DNA of 38,789 nucleotides from an uncultured Burkholderiales bacterium (GCA_903949285.1 CAJAYT010000025.1:1-38789); one strand, 5' to 3'; positions 15,753 through 25,481 are shown, numbered from the stretch's first letter. Notes: a model not told the origin generated them from the letters alone. Numbers and translations are program-made.

Positions 15753-16382
15753 TTATTTTTTTTCAAACGCGAGCATTCGCTCAACATAACGGGCAACTGT
15801 ATCTATCTCTAGATTTACTTTCGATCCCTTTTCAAGTTGGCCCAAAGTCGTGTTCTCTAGGGTATGAGGAATCAGGTTGATTGAGATTTCGCACCCCTGG
15901 TCATTGTCGCTTACTTTGTTAACGGTCAAACTAGCCCCGTTTATGACTACAGAGCCTTTATAGGCCAGAAATTTTGCAAAAGCCATTGGGATTTGAATGC
16001 GTAACTCCCAACTCTCACCGATTTGTAAGAAAGAGGTGACCTCTGCTAAATCGTCCACGTGCCCCGACACGATGTGTCCACCCAGACGGTCGTTGGCTCT
16101 GAGTGCTTTCTCAAGGTTGATGGAACCCTTTTGCGTTAAACCACTGGTCTTGCTGAGTGACTCTTGGGAGATGTCGACCATGAATTCGTCGCCGCGCGTG
16201 TGCACAACCGTCATGCAAGCACCGTTGAGCGCTATCGAGTCCCCCAGTTGGACGTCATCTAAATAGCCTGGCGGTGTATGGATCGTTAAGCGCTTGCCGT
16301 GAGCGTTTGGGTTGGGAGAGTTGGATCCCAAATTTTCAATATTGATAATTTGAGCTACAGCGGTAATGATTCCAGTAAACAT
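15753..16382 (-). CDS. ribE: RibE, riboflavin synthase alpha subunit
   Basis: 209 residues from an ATG at 16382. The N-terminal MFTGII is the family signature. Two homologous lumazine-binding barrels follow: the first ~100 residues with GDSIALNGACMTV and DISQESL, and the second with GHIVSGHVDDLAEV and INGASLTVNKV, ending in an amphipathic trimerisation helix (YVERMLAF). It dismutates two lumazine molecules to riboflavin plus the pyrimidine. It sits between ribD (about 100 bp upstream) and ribBA. Confidence 0.96.
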   Translation of the reverse strand: MFTGIITAVAQIINIENLGSNSPNPNAHGKRLTIHTPPGYLDDVQLGDSIALNGACMTVVHTRGDEFMVDISQESLSKTSGLTQKGSINLEKALRANDRLGGHIVSGHVDDLAEVTSFLQIGESWELRIQIPMAFAKFLAYKGSVVINGASLTVNKVSDNDQGCEISINLIPHTLENTTLGQLEKGSKVNLEIDTVARYVERMLAFEKK

Positions 16383-16483
16383 AGTGTTATTTTCTCAGAG
16401 TAGGAGTGGCCTTGTTGTTTCTGCGGGTGCGACTTGAATCGCCTGGGCAATCAACAAATAAAAGGCTCATCATGATATGTGGT

Positions 16484-17617
16484 TTAAGCACGGTTGGTTT
16501 GAACAGTTGCGAGGGCAGGTCGTGCACGGATGAAAATATCTTGTGCCAAAGGGGTTGTCTCCAAAAAGGTGAGACGCTTGCCCTGATCCAAACTCTCAAG
16601 TGGGGGTAGGGTTGTCCATCCCTTTGCGTCTGCGAGGAGGAGTGGGGCAAGGTAGATTAAAAACTCATCTACCAGCCCTTGTTGAATAAAACTACTGTTC
16701 AGACCCGCGCCCGCCTCGATATGCAGCTCATTGATCTCGCGCTTGCCCAAGTCTTGTAGCATTCCCCTTAGATCAACATGTTTTGGATTTTGAGCGTCAG
16801 CCATCACGACAATGGTTGCACCTAATTCAGTAAGAATTTTTTCCTTGTCTTTTGGAGCCTCAGCGCAGTAAATGATGACCTCACGCTTTTCTTTAAAAAG
16901 CGCAGCTGTTTGCGGCGTATCAAGCGCAGCATCAATCAGAATTAACTTGGGTTGACGAGGCGTTGAGACAAAGCGAACATTGAGGAGTGGATCATCGCTT
17001 AAAACAGTACCCACGCCGCTTAGCAACGCACAGGACCTTGCACGCCAGGTATGCCCGTGTTCGCGAGCAGCTGGGCCGGTGATCCATTTACTGTTGCCGT
17101 TATGAAGTGCCGTAGCACCGTCTAAACTGGAAGCTATTTTGAGGCGCACCAAGGGCGAGCCCTGCGTCATACGCTTGATGAAACCTTCGTTGATTGCATG
17201 GGCCTCTTCAGCGCCAAGACCTACTTCTATGCGCACACCCGCCGCACGCAAACCTTCAAAGCCTTGGCCACTCACCAAAGGGTTGGGGTCCTTGAGGCTA
17301 GCAACCACTCGTTTGATACCCGCCTTGATGAGAGAGTGCGTACACGGCGGAGTGCGCCCGGTATGCGCACACGGCTCAAGCGTGACATAGGCGGTGCAGC
17401 CTGTTGGATCCAATCCTTTTTGTTTTGCATCTTCTAGGGCCATGATCTCTGCGTGTGCACTGCCCGTTTTTTGGGTGTGGCCCTCACCCAAAATTTTCCC
17501 GTCCTGATCAACCAATACGCAACCTACCCTGGGATTGGGGGAGGTGATGTAAAGCGCCTTTTGTGCGAGCTCAAGGGCACGCTGCATAAAGGGTTGATCT
17601 TGCTTACTGTAAGTCAT
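16484..17617 (-). CDS. ribD: RibD, bifunctional pyrimidine deaminase/reductase
   Basis: 377 residues from the ATG at 17617; a GTG at 17638 would add 7 residues. The start YMxRALELA-like DQPFMQRALELAQKAL fits the family. The deaminase half has the zinc motifs HAEIMAL and TLEPCAHTGRTPPC. The reductase half has ITGPAAREHGHTWRARSCALLSGVGTVLSDDPLLNVR and the later GLNSSFIQQGLVDE. It performs steps two and three of riboflavin synthesis from the GTP cyclohydrolase product. No FMN riboswitch structure was recognised in the 134 bases before it; instead a short direct repeat is present. The nrdR gene lies upstream on the same strand. Confidence 0.95.
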   Translation of the reverse strand: MTYSKQDQPFMQRALELAQKALYITSPNPRVGCVLVDQDGKILGEGHTQKTGSAHAEIMALEDAKQKGLDPTGCTAYVTLEPCAHTGRTPPCTHSLIKAGIKRVVASLKDPNPLVSGQGFEGLRAAGVRIEVGLGAEEAHAINEGFIKRMTQGSPLVRLKIASSLDGATALHNGNSKWITGPAAREHGHTWRARSCALLSGVGTVLSDDPLLNVRFVSTPRQPKLILIDAALDTPQTAALFKEKREVIIYCAEAPKDKEKILTELGATIVVMADAQNPKHVDLRGMLQDLGKREINELHIEAGAGLNSSFIQQGLVDEFLIYLAPLLLADAKGWTTLPPLESLDQGKRLTFLETTPLAQDIFIRARPALATVQTNRA

Positions 17618-17676
17618 AAGGTGTTGGAGATGTGGCACCCAAGGAGCTGTGAAATGGATGAAATCTGACTTGCAAT

Positions 17677-17706
17677 CGTTAGGGGTGAGTGGGCAACGTT
17701 AGGGGT
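17677..17706. repeat. Direct repeat CGTTAGGGGT, 20-bp period, before ribD
   Basis: CGTTAGGGGT occurs at 17677-17686 and 17697-17706, exactly 20 bases apart, about two helical turns. On the coding (minus) strand it reads ACCCCTAACG, 60-90 bases upstream of the ribD ATG. The spacing suits two protein molecules on one DNA face, but ten matching bases can arise by chance. Confidence 0.3.
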
Positions 17707-17750
17707 TGAAGGTTAACGCGCGGTGTGATGCAGTGTCTTGATGGATTTAA

Positions 17751-18200
17751 TTAACGCTGTACCTCATCGACTAAGGATTTGAATTCATCAATATCTTCAA
17801 AGCTTCTGTAAACACTTGCAAAGCGGATGTAAGCTACTTTGTCGAGTTTTTTGAGCTCTCTCATCACAAGCTCTCCGAGCCTGGAGGAGGGAATTTCGCG
17901 CTGTCCTGTTGCCAATAACTTTTCCTCTATTCGCTCCAGTGCACCCGCAACTTGGTCCGTGCTCACGGGTCTTTTGCGAAGCGCTAGATTCATGGAGGCG
18001 GTGAGTTTTTCACGCTCAAATTCAATCCGTCTGCCATCTTTTTTGACTATGGTTGGAAATGAGACATCAGGTCTTTCGTAGGTCGTGAATCTTTTGTCAC
18101 AGCCCGCGCACTGACGTCTTCTCCTGATCAGCCCTCCGTCCTCAGACATCCTAGTCTCAACGACTGGGGTGTCTGTGTGTGAACAAAAGGGGCACTTCAT
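17751..18200 (-). CDS. nrdR: NrdR, transcriptional repressor of ribonucleotide reductase genes
   Basis: 149 residues, the family length. The N-terminal zinc ribbon has Cys3, Cys6, Cys31 and Cys34 (MKCPFC, then CAGC) with the invariant [10 protein letters not shown] and RFTTYERPD. The ATP-cone follows from about residue 48 ([18 protein letters not shown]). It senses ATP/dATP and represses nrd operons. It lies 28 bp after glyA on the same strand, a common betaproteobacterial arrangement. Confidence 0.97.
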   Translation of the reverse strand: MKCPFCSHTDTPVVETRMSEDGGLIRRRRQCAGCDKRFTTYERPDVSFPTIVKKDGRRIEFEREKLTASMNLALRKRPVSTDQVAGALERIEEKLLATGQREIPSSRLGELVMRELKKLDKVAYIRFASVYRSFEDIDEFKSLVDEVQR

Positions 18201-18228
18201 TTTTAAGAGATGAACTTGATAGGTTGGC

Positions 18229-19473
18229 TTAACGGTAAACAGGGAAGCGTTTGGTCAGCGCGTGTACTTTTGCTTTGACAGATTCGATGTTTGCTGGATC
18301 ATTGGGGTTATCCAACACATCAGCAATCAGGTTCGCTGTCAAACGGGCTTCCTCTTCTTTAAAGCCCCTGGTGGTCATAGCTGGAGTTCCAATTCGAACG
18401 CCGCTCGTTACCATTGGCTTTTCAGGGTCATTGGGGATCGCATTCTTGTTGATCGTCATATGTGCTTGACCCAGGACTAACTCAGCTAGTTTTCCAGTAA
18501 TTCCCTTGGAACGAAGGTCAACCAACATGACGTGGCTTTGGGTACCGCCGCTCACTATCCTTAAGCCTCTTTGTGTCAATGTTTTAGCAATTGTGTCAGC
18601 ATTAATCAATACCTGCTGCTGGTAGCTTTTGAAACTAGGTTCCAACGCCTCTTTGAATGCAACCGCTTTAGCAGCGATGACGTGCATAAGTGGACCGCCT
18701 TGCAGGCCAGGGAAAACGGCGCTGTTGATGGCCTTTTCGTGTTCCGCACGCATAAGGATAATGCCGCCCCTTGGACCTCTTAAACTCTTGTGAGTGGTCG
18801 AGGTCACAATATCTGCGTGGGGTACAGGGTTTGGATAAACGCCAGCAGCTATTAATCCGGCGTAGTGGGCCATATCAACCATAAAGATCGCGCCAATTTC
18901 TTTAGCAACTTTGGCAAAGCGCTCGAAATCAATGTGCAGACTATATGCGGATGCGCCAGCGATGATGAGCTTTGGCTTAGATTGACGCGCTTTTTCTTCC
19001 ATTGCATCGTAATCAATGGCTTCGTTAGAGTTTAGCCCATAGCTCACCACGTTAAACCATTTGCCGCTCATGTTTAGTGGCATTCCGTGGGTGAGGTGAC
19101 CACCTTCTGCAAGACTCATCCCCATAATAGTTTCGCCGGGTTTGACAAAGGCCAACAAAACGGCTTGGTTGGCCGAAGCACCGCAGTGGGGTTGAACGTT
19201 TGCACAATCGGCCCCGAATAGTTTTTTAACGCGTTCAATGGCGAGTTGCTCAGCTACGTCTACATACTCACAACCACCGTAATAACGCTTGCCGGGATAG
19301 CCCTCAGCATATTTGTTGGTCAATTGTGAGCCTTGCGCGGCCATAACTGCAGGCGATGCGTAGTTCTCACTCGCGATGAGTTCTATGTGTTCTTCTTGAC
19401 GCAGGTTCTCCGATTGGATCGCAGTCCATAACTCGGGATCTGTTTGTTCAATCAAATGATTACGCTGATACAT
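18229..19473 (-). CDS. glyA: GlyA, serine hydroxymethyltransferase
   Basis: 414 residues from an ATG at 19473 with AGGA at 7-base spacing. The PLP lysine lies in [15 protein letters not shown] (Lys229). [24 protein letters not shown] and [19 protein letters not shown] are invariant blocks. It interconverts serine and glycine with tetrahydrofolate, feeding one-carbon units to purine, thymidylate and methionine synthesis. It appears to be the first gene of the minus-strand run leading to tolA. Confidence 0.98.
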   Translation of the reverse strand: MYQRNHLIEQTDPELWTAIQSENLRQEEHIELIASENYASPAVMAAQGSQLTNKYAEGYPGKRYYGGCEYVDVAEQLAIERVKKLFGADCANVQPHCGASANQAVLLAFVKPGETIMGMSLAEGGHLTHGMPLNMSGKWFNVVSYGLNSNEAIDYDAMEEKARQSKPKLIIAGASAYSLHIDFERFAKVAKEIGAIFMVDMAHYAGLIAAGVYPNPVPHADIVTSTTHKSLRGPRGGIILMRAEHEKAINSAVFPGLQGGPLMHVIAAKAVAFKEALEPSFKSYQQQVLINADTIAKTLTQRGLRIVSGGTQSHVMLVDLRSKGITGKLAELVLGQAHMTINKNAIPNDPEKPMVTSGVRIGTPAMTTRGFKEEEARLTANLIADVLDNPNDPANIESVKAKVHALTKRFPVYR

Positions 19474-19968
19474 GTTTCGGTCCTAGTCTTATTGGGTCGT
19501 TTAATGCTTCACTGAGACACTGCTTTCTTGCCATGTCCACGGCACACAAACCTTGGTTGCGTTAATGGGTTGGATCTGCCCAGACGAACGGCAAAACCTT
19601 GAATGAGGTACCACTTAAAATTTACACTCCACCGTGGTGTATTCAAATCCCATCAACCTGTGTTGAAATTCAATTTACTTGAATCACATCGCAGTCGCTG
19701 GGAAATCAAGTCCACGTCTGTCTAGAAAGAAAAGTGGGTACTCACAGTGCAATTTAAAGAACTGTCCCAAATGCCCACTTGATCCTAGCGCATCGCCAGT
19801 CGTGTAAACCCTATAGTTTACCCGTTTTGCGGTGAATTCTTGGACAGTGCTGTTGTAATCGGCTAAGCAATAGGGGCTTTGCGATTCGAGTAACTTAAGG
19901 GGTTCAATGCACAATGATTTCGTGTGCATTCTGCGGTTAAATTTAAAAATTGAAATCGTAATTACGCC
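19474..19968. other. Intergenic region between glyA and the lytic transglycosylase gene
   Basis: About 495 bases. It holds the likely glyA promoter (see 19619-19646) and a small inverted repeat GTAAAC/GTTTAC at 19804-19821. A minus-strand open frame of 81 codons (19684-19929) exists but has no ribosome site or family resemblance, so it is not called a gene. The rest shows no tRNA or repeat that I recognise. Confidence 0.6.
19619..19646 (-). promoter_or_regulatory. Candidate sigma-70 promoter of glyA
   Basis: On the minus strand TTGAAT (19646-19641) and TAAATT (19624-19619) are separated by 16 bases, with a TG just before the -10-like box. It lies about 145 bases upstream of the glyA ATG. A small dyad (CACC/GGTG) falls in the spacer. 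The hexamers are imperfect, so this is a candidate only. Confidence 0.3.
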
Positions 19969-20793
19969 TCAATCTGAGGGGGCGTTATTAAAACTAGCGA
20001 GCTTTTGGGCTTTTTCCCAAAGCGTTTCTAAACTGTCAGTGGCAGTCTCAATCGGAGTTGTGGGTTCTGTCGGCACTTTACCGCCTTTGGCGACTTGGGT
20101 CAGGCGTGAGCGTTCACTGAGTACTTTTGTGGCATATATTTTCCCGTCCTCAATGTGATCGGCTCCCACGTAGAGTTGGAGTCCACCTTCGACTGATCCG
20201 GCGCGGGAGATGCAATCTTTAAGAACGTTCACGCCTACGCGCAGGTTAGCCACTGGATCAAAAGCTGCCAACTTACCTCCAAATCCATCGTACTTTTCCG
20301 AATGAACTTTGGTCATAACTTGCATAAGACCTTGTGCTCCAACTGAGCTTTGAGCAAAAGGATTAAAGCCAGACTCAATAGCCATCACAGCAAGAATCAG
20401 AGTTGGATCCAAATTATTTTTGGGACCCACCTCATAAGCCTCGGAAACCAAAGCACTCAAAGGCTCTGGCGCCACGTGGTATTTCTTGCTAAGCCAATAA
20501 GCCAGATTTGCTTGTTGTTTGGGGAGTTCACTGGGGTCTGCGGCAGTTGCGCGGTCTACCGCGTCAGCGTCCGTTGAGATGCCTGTCTCATCCTCTTGTT
20601 GTTGTTGCAACCAACCTAGTAAGAAGGTCTCGCTTTGAATTCTGAGTTCAGGTTTGATGGTTAAGGCTAAACAGGAGGAGAAAACCACGAGCCCAACCAA
20701 CGCAAGTCCGTTGTGCGTGATGGCCAAAAACCCCTGAGTCACATCACTTGCAAAGGTTCTAAGTCCGTACCTGAATTGTTGAATAGCCGTCAA
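19969..20793 (-). CDS. Membrane-anchored lytic transglycosylase (SLT domain)
   Basis: 274 residues from a TTG at 20793 preceded by AGGAG at 7-base spacing. A single hydrophobic segment near 27-47 (NGLALVGLVVFSSCLALTI) anchors it. The C-terminal half is a goose-lysozyme-like SLT domain: LILAVMAIESGFNPFAQSSVGAQGLMQVM with catalytic Glu140 in AIESGFNP, followed by FDPVANLRVGVNVLKDCISRAGSVEGGLQLYVG. It cleaves peptidoglycan glycan strands to 1,6-anhydromuramyl ends. The region between (residues 60-110) is acidic and poorly structured. No partner genes adjoin. Confidence 0.88.
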   Translation of the reverse strand: MTAIQQFRYGLRTFASDVTQGFLAITHNGLALVGLVVFSSCLALTIKPELRIQSETFLLGWLQQQQEDETGISTDADAVDRATAADPSELPKQQANLAYWLSKKYHVAPEPLSALVSEAYEVGPKNNLDPTLILAVMAIESGFNPFAQSSVGAQGLMQVMTKVHSEKYDGFGGKLAAFDPVANLRVGVNVLKDCISRAGSVEGGLQLYVGADHIEDGKIYATKVLSERSRLTQVAKGGKVPTEPTTPIETATDSLETLWEKAQKLASFNNAPSD

Positions 20794-21357
20794 ATTCGAT
20801 CTCCTGGAATGACACTCTTGTGTTTTTTAATAAAAACAATTAACTTGGTGATGATGAAACGCCAGATGCGTTCGGTGCGCTCAAAAAATTGAGATCAACC
20901 CTAAATGAATGCAAAAAAAGCTGCTGTAGTTTAGGTCAATGCGGGTTCAAACTACTCGCCACACAGGGGGTATTAAAGCGTGCTGCGAGAGTGCACTCTA
21001 CGGTCATTGGCCCACTATTTTATAGGTATGCCTTGGTTTGTGCAATGTATTCAATAGGTTACAGCCTCTAAAGGGGGTGGTAAAATCATAATTCTTCAAG
21101 GTTGTGAATGATTAAGAATTAACAATAGTAGGTTATTCAGCCTATTACGTTGACAATATAGGTCTTAATTAATTGTTTTTTCTACCGACATTGAATTATT
21201 TAATTTCAACCCTAAATCTCATTTAAGTTGTATTTGGTAAGGATTTATTCAAGGACGTGGCTAAATTAACGACTCCTTTGTCTGTTATTTGGCAACTTGT
21301 CCTTTTTAGCTAACAAATATAACGAAAATACCTTTTCTTATTTAAGTAAATATTATT
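20794..21357. other. Intergenic region upstream of the DUF349 gene
   Basis: About 564 bases between divergent genes. The right half (from about 21070) is strongly A/T-rich, with a TTGACA at 21150-21155 but no good -10 hexamer 16-18 bases later. A 60-codon plus-strand frame (20889-21071) begins with TTG and has no ribosome site, so it was not called. I see no RNA gene or repeat array. Confidence 0.6.
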
Positions 21358-24300
21358 GTGACTGCACACTCTGACCATTCCACCGATTCTTCTTCACTTG
21401 ACCAACTAACTGGGGGGGCCATTACTGCTTCCACTTCTTTGGCTAGGACTCAGCTCATCAAAGCCTGGTTGGAGTCAAGCCCACAGCCCTCCTATGAGCA
21501 AATGAATGAGGTGTTCAAGTTACTCAGTGCAAAGGACAAGGGCGCAGCAAGGCAAGTACGTGAATCAATGGACGAAATCAAGAAGGCTCAAACTCAAGAA
21601 GCCCTGACATCCCTGTGGGCAGATAAAGCTAATGCGTTGTTGAAAACTCATAAACTCAACATTGCGGACGCGATGGCCTGGCAAAGAGACGCAGCCAAAG
21701 AGGGTGCCCCCATTTCTAAAGAGCCTTTGGCTAGTTTGCGCGGAGCGTTGGCTGACCGTGTGAAAACCATTGAAGATTTGCAACACCGTGCTCAGGTTCA
21801 ACGCGAAGCCGCAGTTCTGTTGGCTCAAAGAATTGAGGTGCTCTCCACTAAGTATTGGGAAGAGGCACAATCCCTCGAGAGCGCTTTAGCTGCTGACGTT
21901 GAGCGTTGGAGTACTGAGCAAAATGCACTTCTTAGCCAAGCGGATTGGTCCAGCGTGGATCCTAAATACACGCCAGCATTACAGACAAGTGCCGAGCATT
22001 TGAAACTAGTTTGGGAGGCCTTTAGTGCAGCTCTTAAACAGGCTGCACTGAGTGCAAACGATCCTACTGAGGCGCTACCAGCGGTGCCTGCTTGGGCTGA
22101 CGAGATTAAGCACAAGCGTGCAGGATCTGGGGGGAGTGAGGAAAAGTCTGCCGATGCATTATCCCAACAGTCTAAGAAAAAAGTTGATGTTGACCCGGCT
22201 CTTAAAGCGCAAGCCAAGCAAACGATGCAGCATTGCATGAGTGTGCTTGAAAAGGAGCTTGCTGAGGGGCACGGAAAGGCCAGCGCTGGGGCCGCGGCTA
22301 ATCTCAGGCAAGCTCTAAAAGAATTCGGCCAAATCATTGATCAGCGCATGGAGCGCCATGCCCAGAGCATTTTGTTAGCTGCTGGCGAGTTGGAGGGCTG
22401 GCAGCGCTGGAGAGCGGATCAAATTAGAGCTGAGTTAGTAGCTAAGGCTGAAGGACTATTGCAACGTGCAAAACCCAGTGTAGAAATCAAAGGGGCTAAG
22501 CCCAATTCGAAAAAATCAGATCGTCAAAAAGGTGAGGTAGAAAAAGTTACTCTTGAGGACAAAGTTACTCCTGGGCGAGCGAATGATTCTGAAGTTGCGA
22601 GCCCTACAAATGAACAAGTGGGCGCGCCTGTAATTGTGCCGACTTCCTTGGATATATCCAACGAAGCTCATCCAACAGATGCTTTGGACTTAACCCACGC
22701 AAAGTCCCTAGCCCTCAACGAAACAAAATCTGTGAGTGCCGAGCATTCACCAGTTACTGCGCAAGAGCCTATTCACGCTGAATTCTCTGAATCTCAAGAT
22801 TCAACAGCGTCTTTAAACGCTGCAACTAAAAACAAGCCCAGCCCTGATTACGTTCCGACAATGGGGCCACGCAAGTTGCAAGAAACCTTGCGTAAGCTTC
22901 GCGAAGATTGGAAGCAAACTGATCAAGGTGGGTTGCCGAACCACGCGCTTTGGAAACGTTTTGATAACGCATGTAATTTGGCGTATCCCTATGTTCACGA
23001 ATGGTTGCAGCAAACTCGTGCTCAATCTCAGGCGCACAAAGCACAACGACTAGAGCTCATCGCTGAGGTGAAGGCCTGGGCCGAGGTGCATAGTAAGGGT
23101 CCAGACTGGAGAGGCGTACAAAGACAATTGCACGAGTTCTCTGAGAAATGGCGCGCTTGCGGGCATGTAAGCGAGAAAGTATTTGCTGAGCTTCAGGTGC
23201 TTTGGAAAGAGGCCATTCATACTGCGCATCTGCCTATCGATACGTTGCAAAGTGAAAGTATCGCAAGACGTAAGGCTCTTATTGAAGAGTCCAAAATTTT
23301 GGGTGCTCAACCTGTCTTAAAAATCGAGCCTATCAAAGCTTTGCAACAGCGTTGGCAAGATGAATCGCATGTCGTCCCCATTGACAGAAAACTCGCCCAG
23401 CGGCTTTGGGATGAATTCAAAAAGCCCCTAGATGAGGCTTTTCAACGCAAGAGCGCTGAGCGCGCTCAAGTTGCACAGTCTATGAGTGCGCATGATGAAT
23501 TGGTGCTGGCTGCTTCTAAGGCACTTGAGCAAGCTATCAAGGAAGCTGACGCAGCCAAGATAAAAGCTGCAATGCAACATTTGCACGATGTCTCCATGAA
23601 TGCAGATGCTGCAGTGAATACGCCTACCGTGAAAACGACTACAGAAACTGCGTCCTCGTCACCCAGTATCGAGGCAGTAGCACCGGCAACACCCGTTGAG
23701 GCAGTAAATACGAGTCTTGACGGTGATCAAGATTTAAGTTCTCACGTAACAAGTGAACCTCCAAGTGAGCTCTCTACAACCGCTGAACCTTCTTTGGCTG
23801 CTGGGGATAAGGGCGATGCTATTGAAGCTGTGCCCGCGTCTGCTCCAGTTCCTGCTGCCCCAGTGCCTGCACCTACAAAACCTGCAAAAGTAGTCGTAGC
23901 TGTGCGGGGCGATGACCGACCCGGAGCAAAAGGCTCTGAGTCCAGAGCGGCTGTGGATTCGCGCGGTCAAAGGGGTTTTGGTGCCGCAAGAGGCAAAGAC
24001 TCCAGAGATTCTCGCGGCCCAAGAGACTCCAAACCTACGGGTGCTGCGAGACCTGGTAACTTTGGCATGGGTAGAGACTCTAGGGATTCAAGGGAAACTC
24101 GTGAACCCCGTGGACCTCGCCTTGGAGACGCTGCATTTAGAGCGCAACGCCAGGCGCTAGAGGCGGCTGAGGCTGCGATGCGTAAATTAGCAGCACAAGC
24201 TCATGGACAAACTCTGACCAATTTGATGAGTGCCTGGAAAGATAAAAATCCTGACCTCGTTCCTTCACTGAAGGAACTGGGTTCGCGTATCAACGCCAAT

Positions 24301-24573
24301 CAGCGAATGAACTGGATCAAAGCAGTTCAAACTGGGTCCGACAAATCAAATCATGAGGCTTTGTTGCGACTAGAGATGGCCGCTAATGCACCTACGCCTG
24401 CCAGTGAATTACAAGCTCGTAGGAATTTGCAACTTCAATTACTCACCAAAAGAAACGATCCCGCTCCGGCGCAAACATGGGCAGAGGATGCCGCAGGTGT
24501 TTTATCTGGCCCCTTTAATGCAGAGGTCGCTAACAGACTGCAAACGGTTCTTAAAACCATGCTTAAGCATTGA
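21358..24573 (+). CDS. Large DUF349 protein with Arg/Asp/Ser-rich disordered region
   Basis: 1071 residues from a GTG at 21358; no strong ribosome site, and no nearby in-frame alternative. The first ~350 residues are helical with many Gln/Glu/Ala heptad-like stretches. A disordered Ser/Thr/Pro/Glu stretch follows (about 365-500). Then come three DUF349-like helical repeats: about 505-575 (TLRKLREDWKQTDQGGLPNHALWKRFDNACN), 575-640 (WRGVQRQLHEFSEKWRACG) and 640-705 (ALQQRWQDESHVVPIDRKLAQRLWDEF). A second disordered stretch (720-925) ends in Arg/Asp/Ser/Gly repeats such as RDSRDSRGPRDS. The last ~145 residues are helical again. DUF349 proteins are found widely in proteobacteria; their function is poorly defined. 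The basic RDSR/RGG-like tract suggests RNA or nucleic-acid contact, by inference only. Confidence 0.85.
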   Translation: MTAHSDHSTDSSSLDQLTGGAITASTSLARTQLIKAWLESSPQPSYEQMNEVFKLLSAKDKGAARQVRESMDEIKKAQTQEALTSLWADKANALLKTHKLNIADAMAWQRDAAKEGAPISKEPLASLRGALADRVKTIEDLQHRAQVQREAAVLLAQRIEVLSTKYWEEAQSLESALAADVERWSTEQNALLSQADWSSVDPKYTPALQTSAEHLKLVWEAFSAALKQAALSANDPTEALPAVPAWADEIKHKRAGSGGSEEKSADALSQQSKKKVDVDPALKAQAKQTMQHCMSVLEKELAEGHGKASAGAAANLRQALKEFGQIIDQRMERHAQSILLAAGELEGWQRWRADQIRAELVAKAEGLLQRAKPSVEIKGAKPNSKKSDRQKGEVEKVTLEDKVTPGRANDSEVASPTNEQVGAPVIVPTSLDISNEAHPTDALDLTHAKSLALNETKSVSAEHSPVTAQEPIHAEFSESQDSTASLNAATKNKPSPDYVPTMGPRKLQETLRKLREDWKQTDQGGLPNHALWKRFDNACNLAYPYVHEWLQQTRAQSQAHKAQRLELIAEVKAWAEVHSKGPDWRGVQRQLHEFSEKWRACGHVSEKVFAELQVLWKEAIHTAHLPIDTLQSESIARRKALIEESKILGAQPVLKIEPIKALQQRWQDESHVVPIDRKLAQRLWDEFKKPLDEAFQRKSAERAQVAQSMSAHDELVLAASKALEQAIKEADAAKIKAAMQHLHDVSMNADAAVNTPTVKTTTETASSSPSIEAVAPATPVEAVNTSLDGDQDLSSHVTSEPPSELSTTAEPSLAAGDKGDAIEAVPASAPVPAAPVPAPTKPAKVVVAVRGDDRPGAKGSESRAAVDSRGQRGFGAARGKDSRDSRGPRDSKPTGAARPGNFGMGRDSRDSRETREPRGPRLGDAAFRAQRQALEAAEAAMRKLAAQAHGQTLTNLMSAWKDKNPDLVPSLKELGSRINANQRMNWIKAVQTGSDKSNHEALLRLEMAANAPTPASELQARRNLQLQLLTKRNDPAPAQTWAEDAAGVLSGPFNAEVANRLQTVLKTMLKH

Positions 24574-24587
24574 TAGTGTCTTAGAAG

Positions 24588-24623
24588 GCGCAAGAATGGA
24601 CATGAAATTTTGATGTCTTGCGC
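24588..24623. terminator. Inverted repeat between convergent genes
   Basis: GCGCAAGA (24588-24595) is exactly complementary to TCTTGCGC (24616-24623). The stem can extend with ACAT/ATGT after a five-base bulge. It lies in the 64-bp gap where the DUF349 gene and lpxH converge. There is no downstream T-run in either direction, so an intrinsic terminator is plausible only by position; it may protect both transcript ends. Confidence 0.35.
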
Positions 24624-24637
24624 TCGAAAAGTGCGTA

Positions 24638-25465
24638 TTAGGCTAGTTTGTGCCGTGTTAGCGTACCACCCTCTAAGCGCAGTACTTCCAGGCGAGGGGG
24701 TGCGCTAGAAGCATCCCAGTCACTCAGGACTATTCTGCGTTTGTTTCCCGAAAGCGCATAATCTCCTGGACGGTGAGTGTGTCCATGAATGAGTGTGTCG
24801 CAGTGAAATGTGTCGAGTACAGAGTTTGCAAACTCCGTGTCTACATCGTGCAAACCCATGAAGTATTCGCTTTGAGAATTGGCTTTGTCTGCATTTGATT
24901 TTGATGCTTCAAAAGCGCTTCGGTATTTAGCCTTCTCTTCCTCACTTTTGATACGCATGGACTTGGCAATAGCTAATCTCTCCTCTAAAGGTTTAGCCAG
25001 GAATTGTGTTTGCCATCGTTCATCTCTGACCAGTTGTCTAAATTTTAAATATTCAATATCCGTTAGGCACATTGCATCGCCGTGGCTAAGAACAAATTCA
25101 TGCCCTTGAGCACGCAAAAGACAGGGGTCATCCAGTGCTTTCATATTTGCAGTTGTGAGTGCTTTGTCCTTGAGCAAGAAGTCACGGTTGCCTGCCATAA
25201 AGTAAATCGACAAACGCGGTGCCTGCTCCTTTAGAACGGATACGCAACGATTTTCAAAACTGGCAAGTTCAGACTCTAAAAAATCATCTCCAGCCCATAC
25301 CTCAAAAAAATCACCCAAAATAAACAACGATCCTGCAGGCGTGGAGCGCATATAGCGCGACCAAGCCTCAAACGTAGCCATATCACTGGGTTGGAGGTGA
25401 AGATCGGAGATGAAATCAATGCAACCTTGGTCCTTGATTTCAACCTTTTTGAGAAGTTTTTGCAT
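24638..25465 (-). CDS. lpxH: LpxH, UDP-2,3-diacylglucosamine diphosphatase
   Basis: 275 residues from an ATG at 25465. The calcineurin-like metal motifs occur in order: FISDLHL (about 18-24), GDFFEVW (about 51-57), AGNRDFLL, LSHGDAMCLTD and IHGHTHRPG. LpxH hydrolyses UDP-2,3-diacylglucosamine to lipid X and UMP at the inner membrane, the fourth step of lipid A synthesis. It follows ppiB on the same strand by 123 bp, an arrangement that recurs in Burkholderiales. The length is about 30 residues above the E. coli form, mainly in an insertion near 155-185. Confidence 0.94.
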   Translation of the reverse strand: MQKLLKKVEIKDQGCIDFISDLHLQPSDMATFEAWSRYMRSTPAGSLFILGDFFEVWAGDDFLESELASFENRCVSVLKEQAPRLSIYFMAGNRDFLLKDKALTTANMKALDDPCLLRAQGHEFVLSHGDAMCLTDIEYLKFRQLVRDERWQTQFLAKPLEERLAIAKSMRIKSEEEKAKYRSAFEASKSNADKANSQSEYFMGLHDVDTEFANSVLDTFHCDTLIHGHTHRPGDYALSGNKRRIVLSDWDASSAPPRLEVLRLEGGTLTRHKLA

Positions 25466-25481
25466 TAGGTAATGGGCCAGC

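Noticed and set aside
17618..17750. Possible FMN riboswitch before ribD
   Set aside because: The conserved RFN-type segments were not recognisable by eye; a covariance search would be needed.
19804..19821. GTAAAC/GTTTAC inverted repeat with 6-base arms
   Set aside because: Too short to separate from chance and no gene close by to regulate.
19684..19929. 81-codon minus-strand open frame between glyA and the transglycosylase gene
   Set aside because: No ribosome site, no recognisable domain, mixed residue use; more likely chance than a gene.
20889..21071. 60-codon plus-strand frame upstream of the DUF349 gene
   Set aside because: TTG start without ribosome site and no family resemblance.
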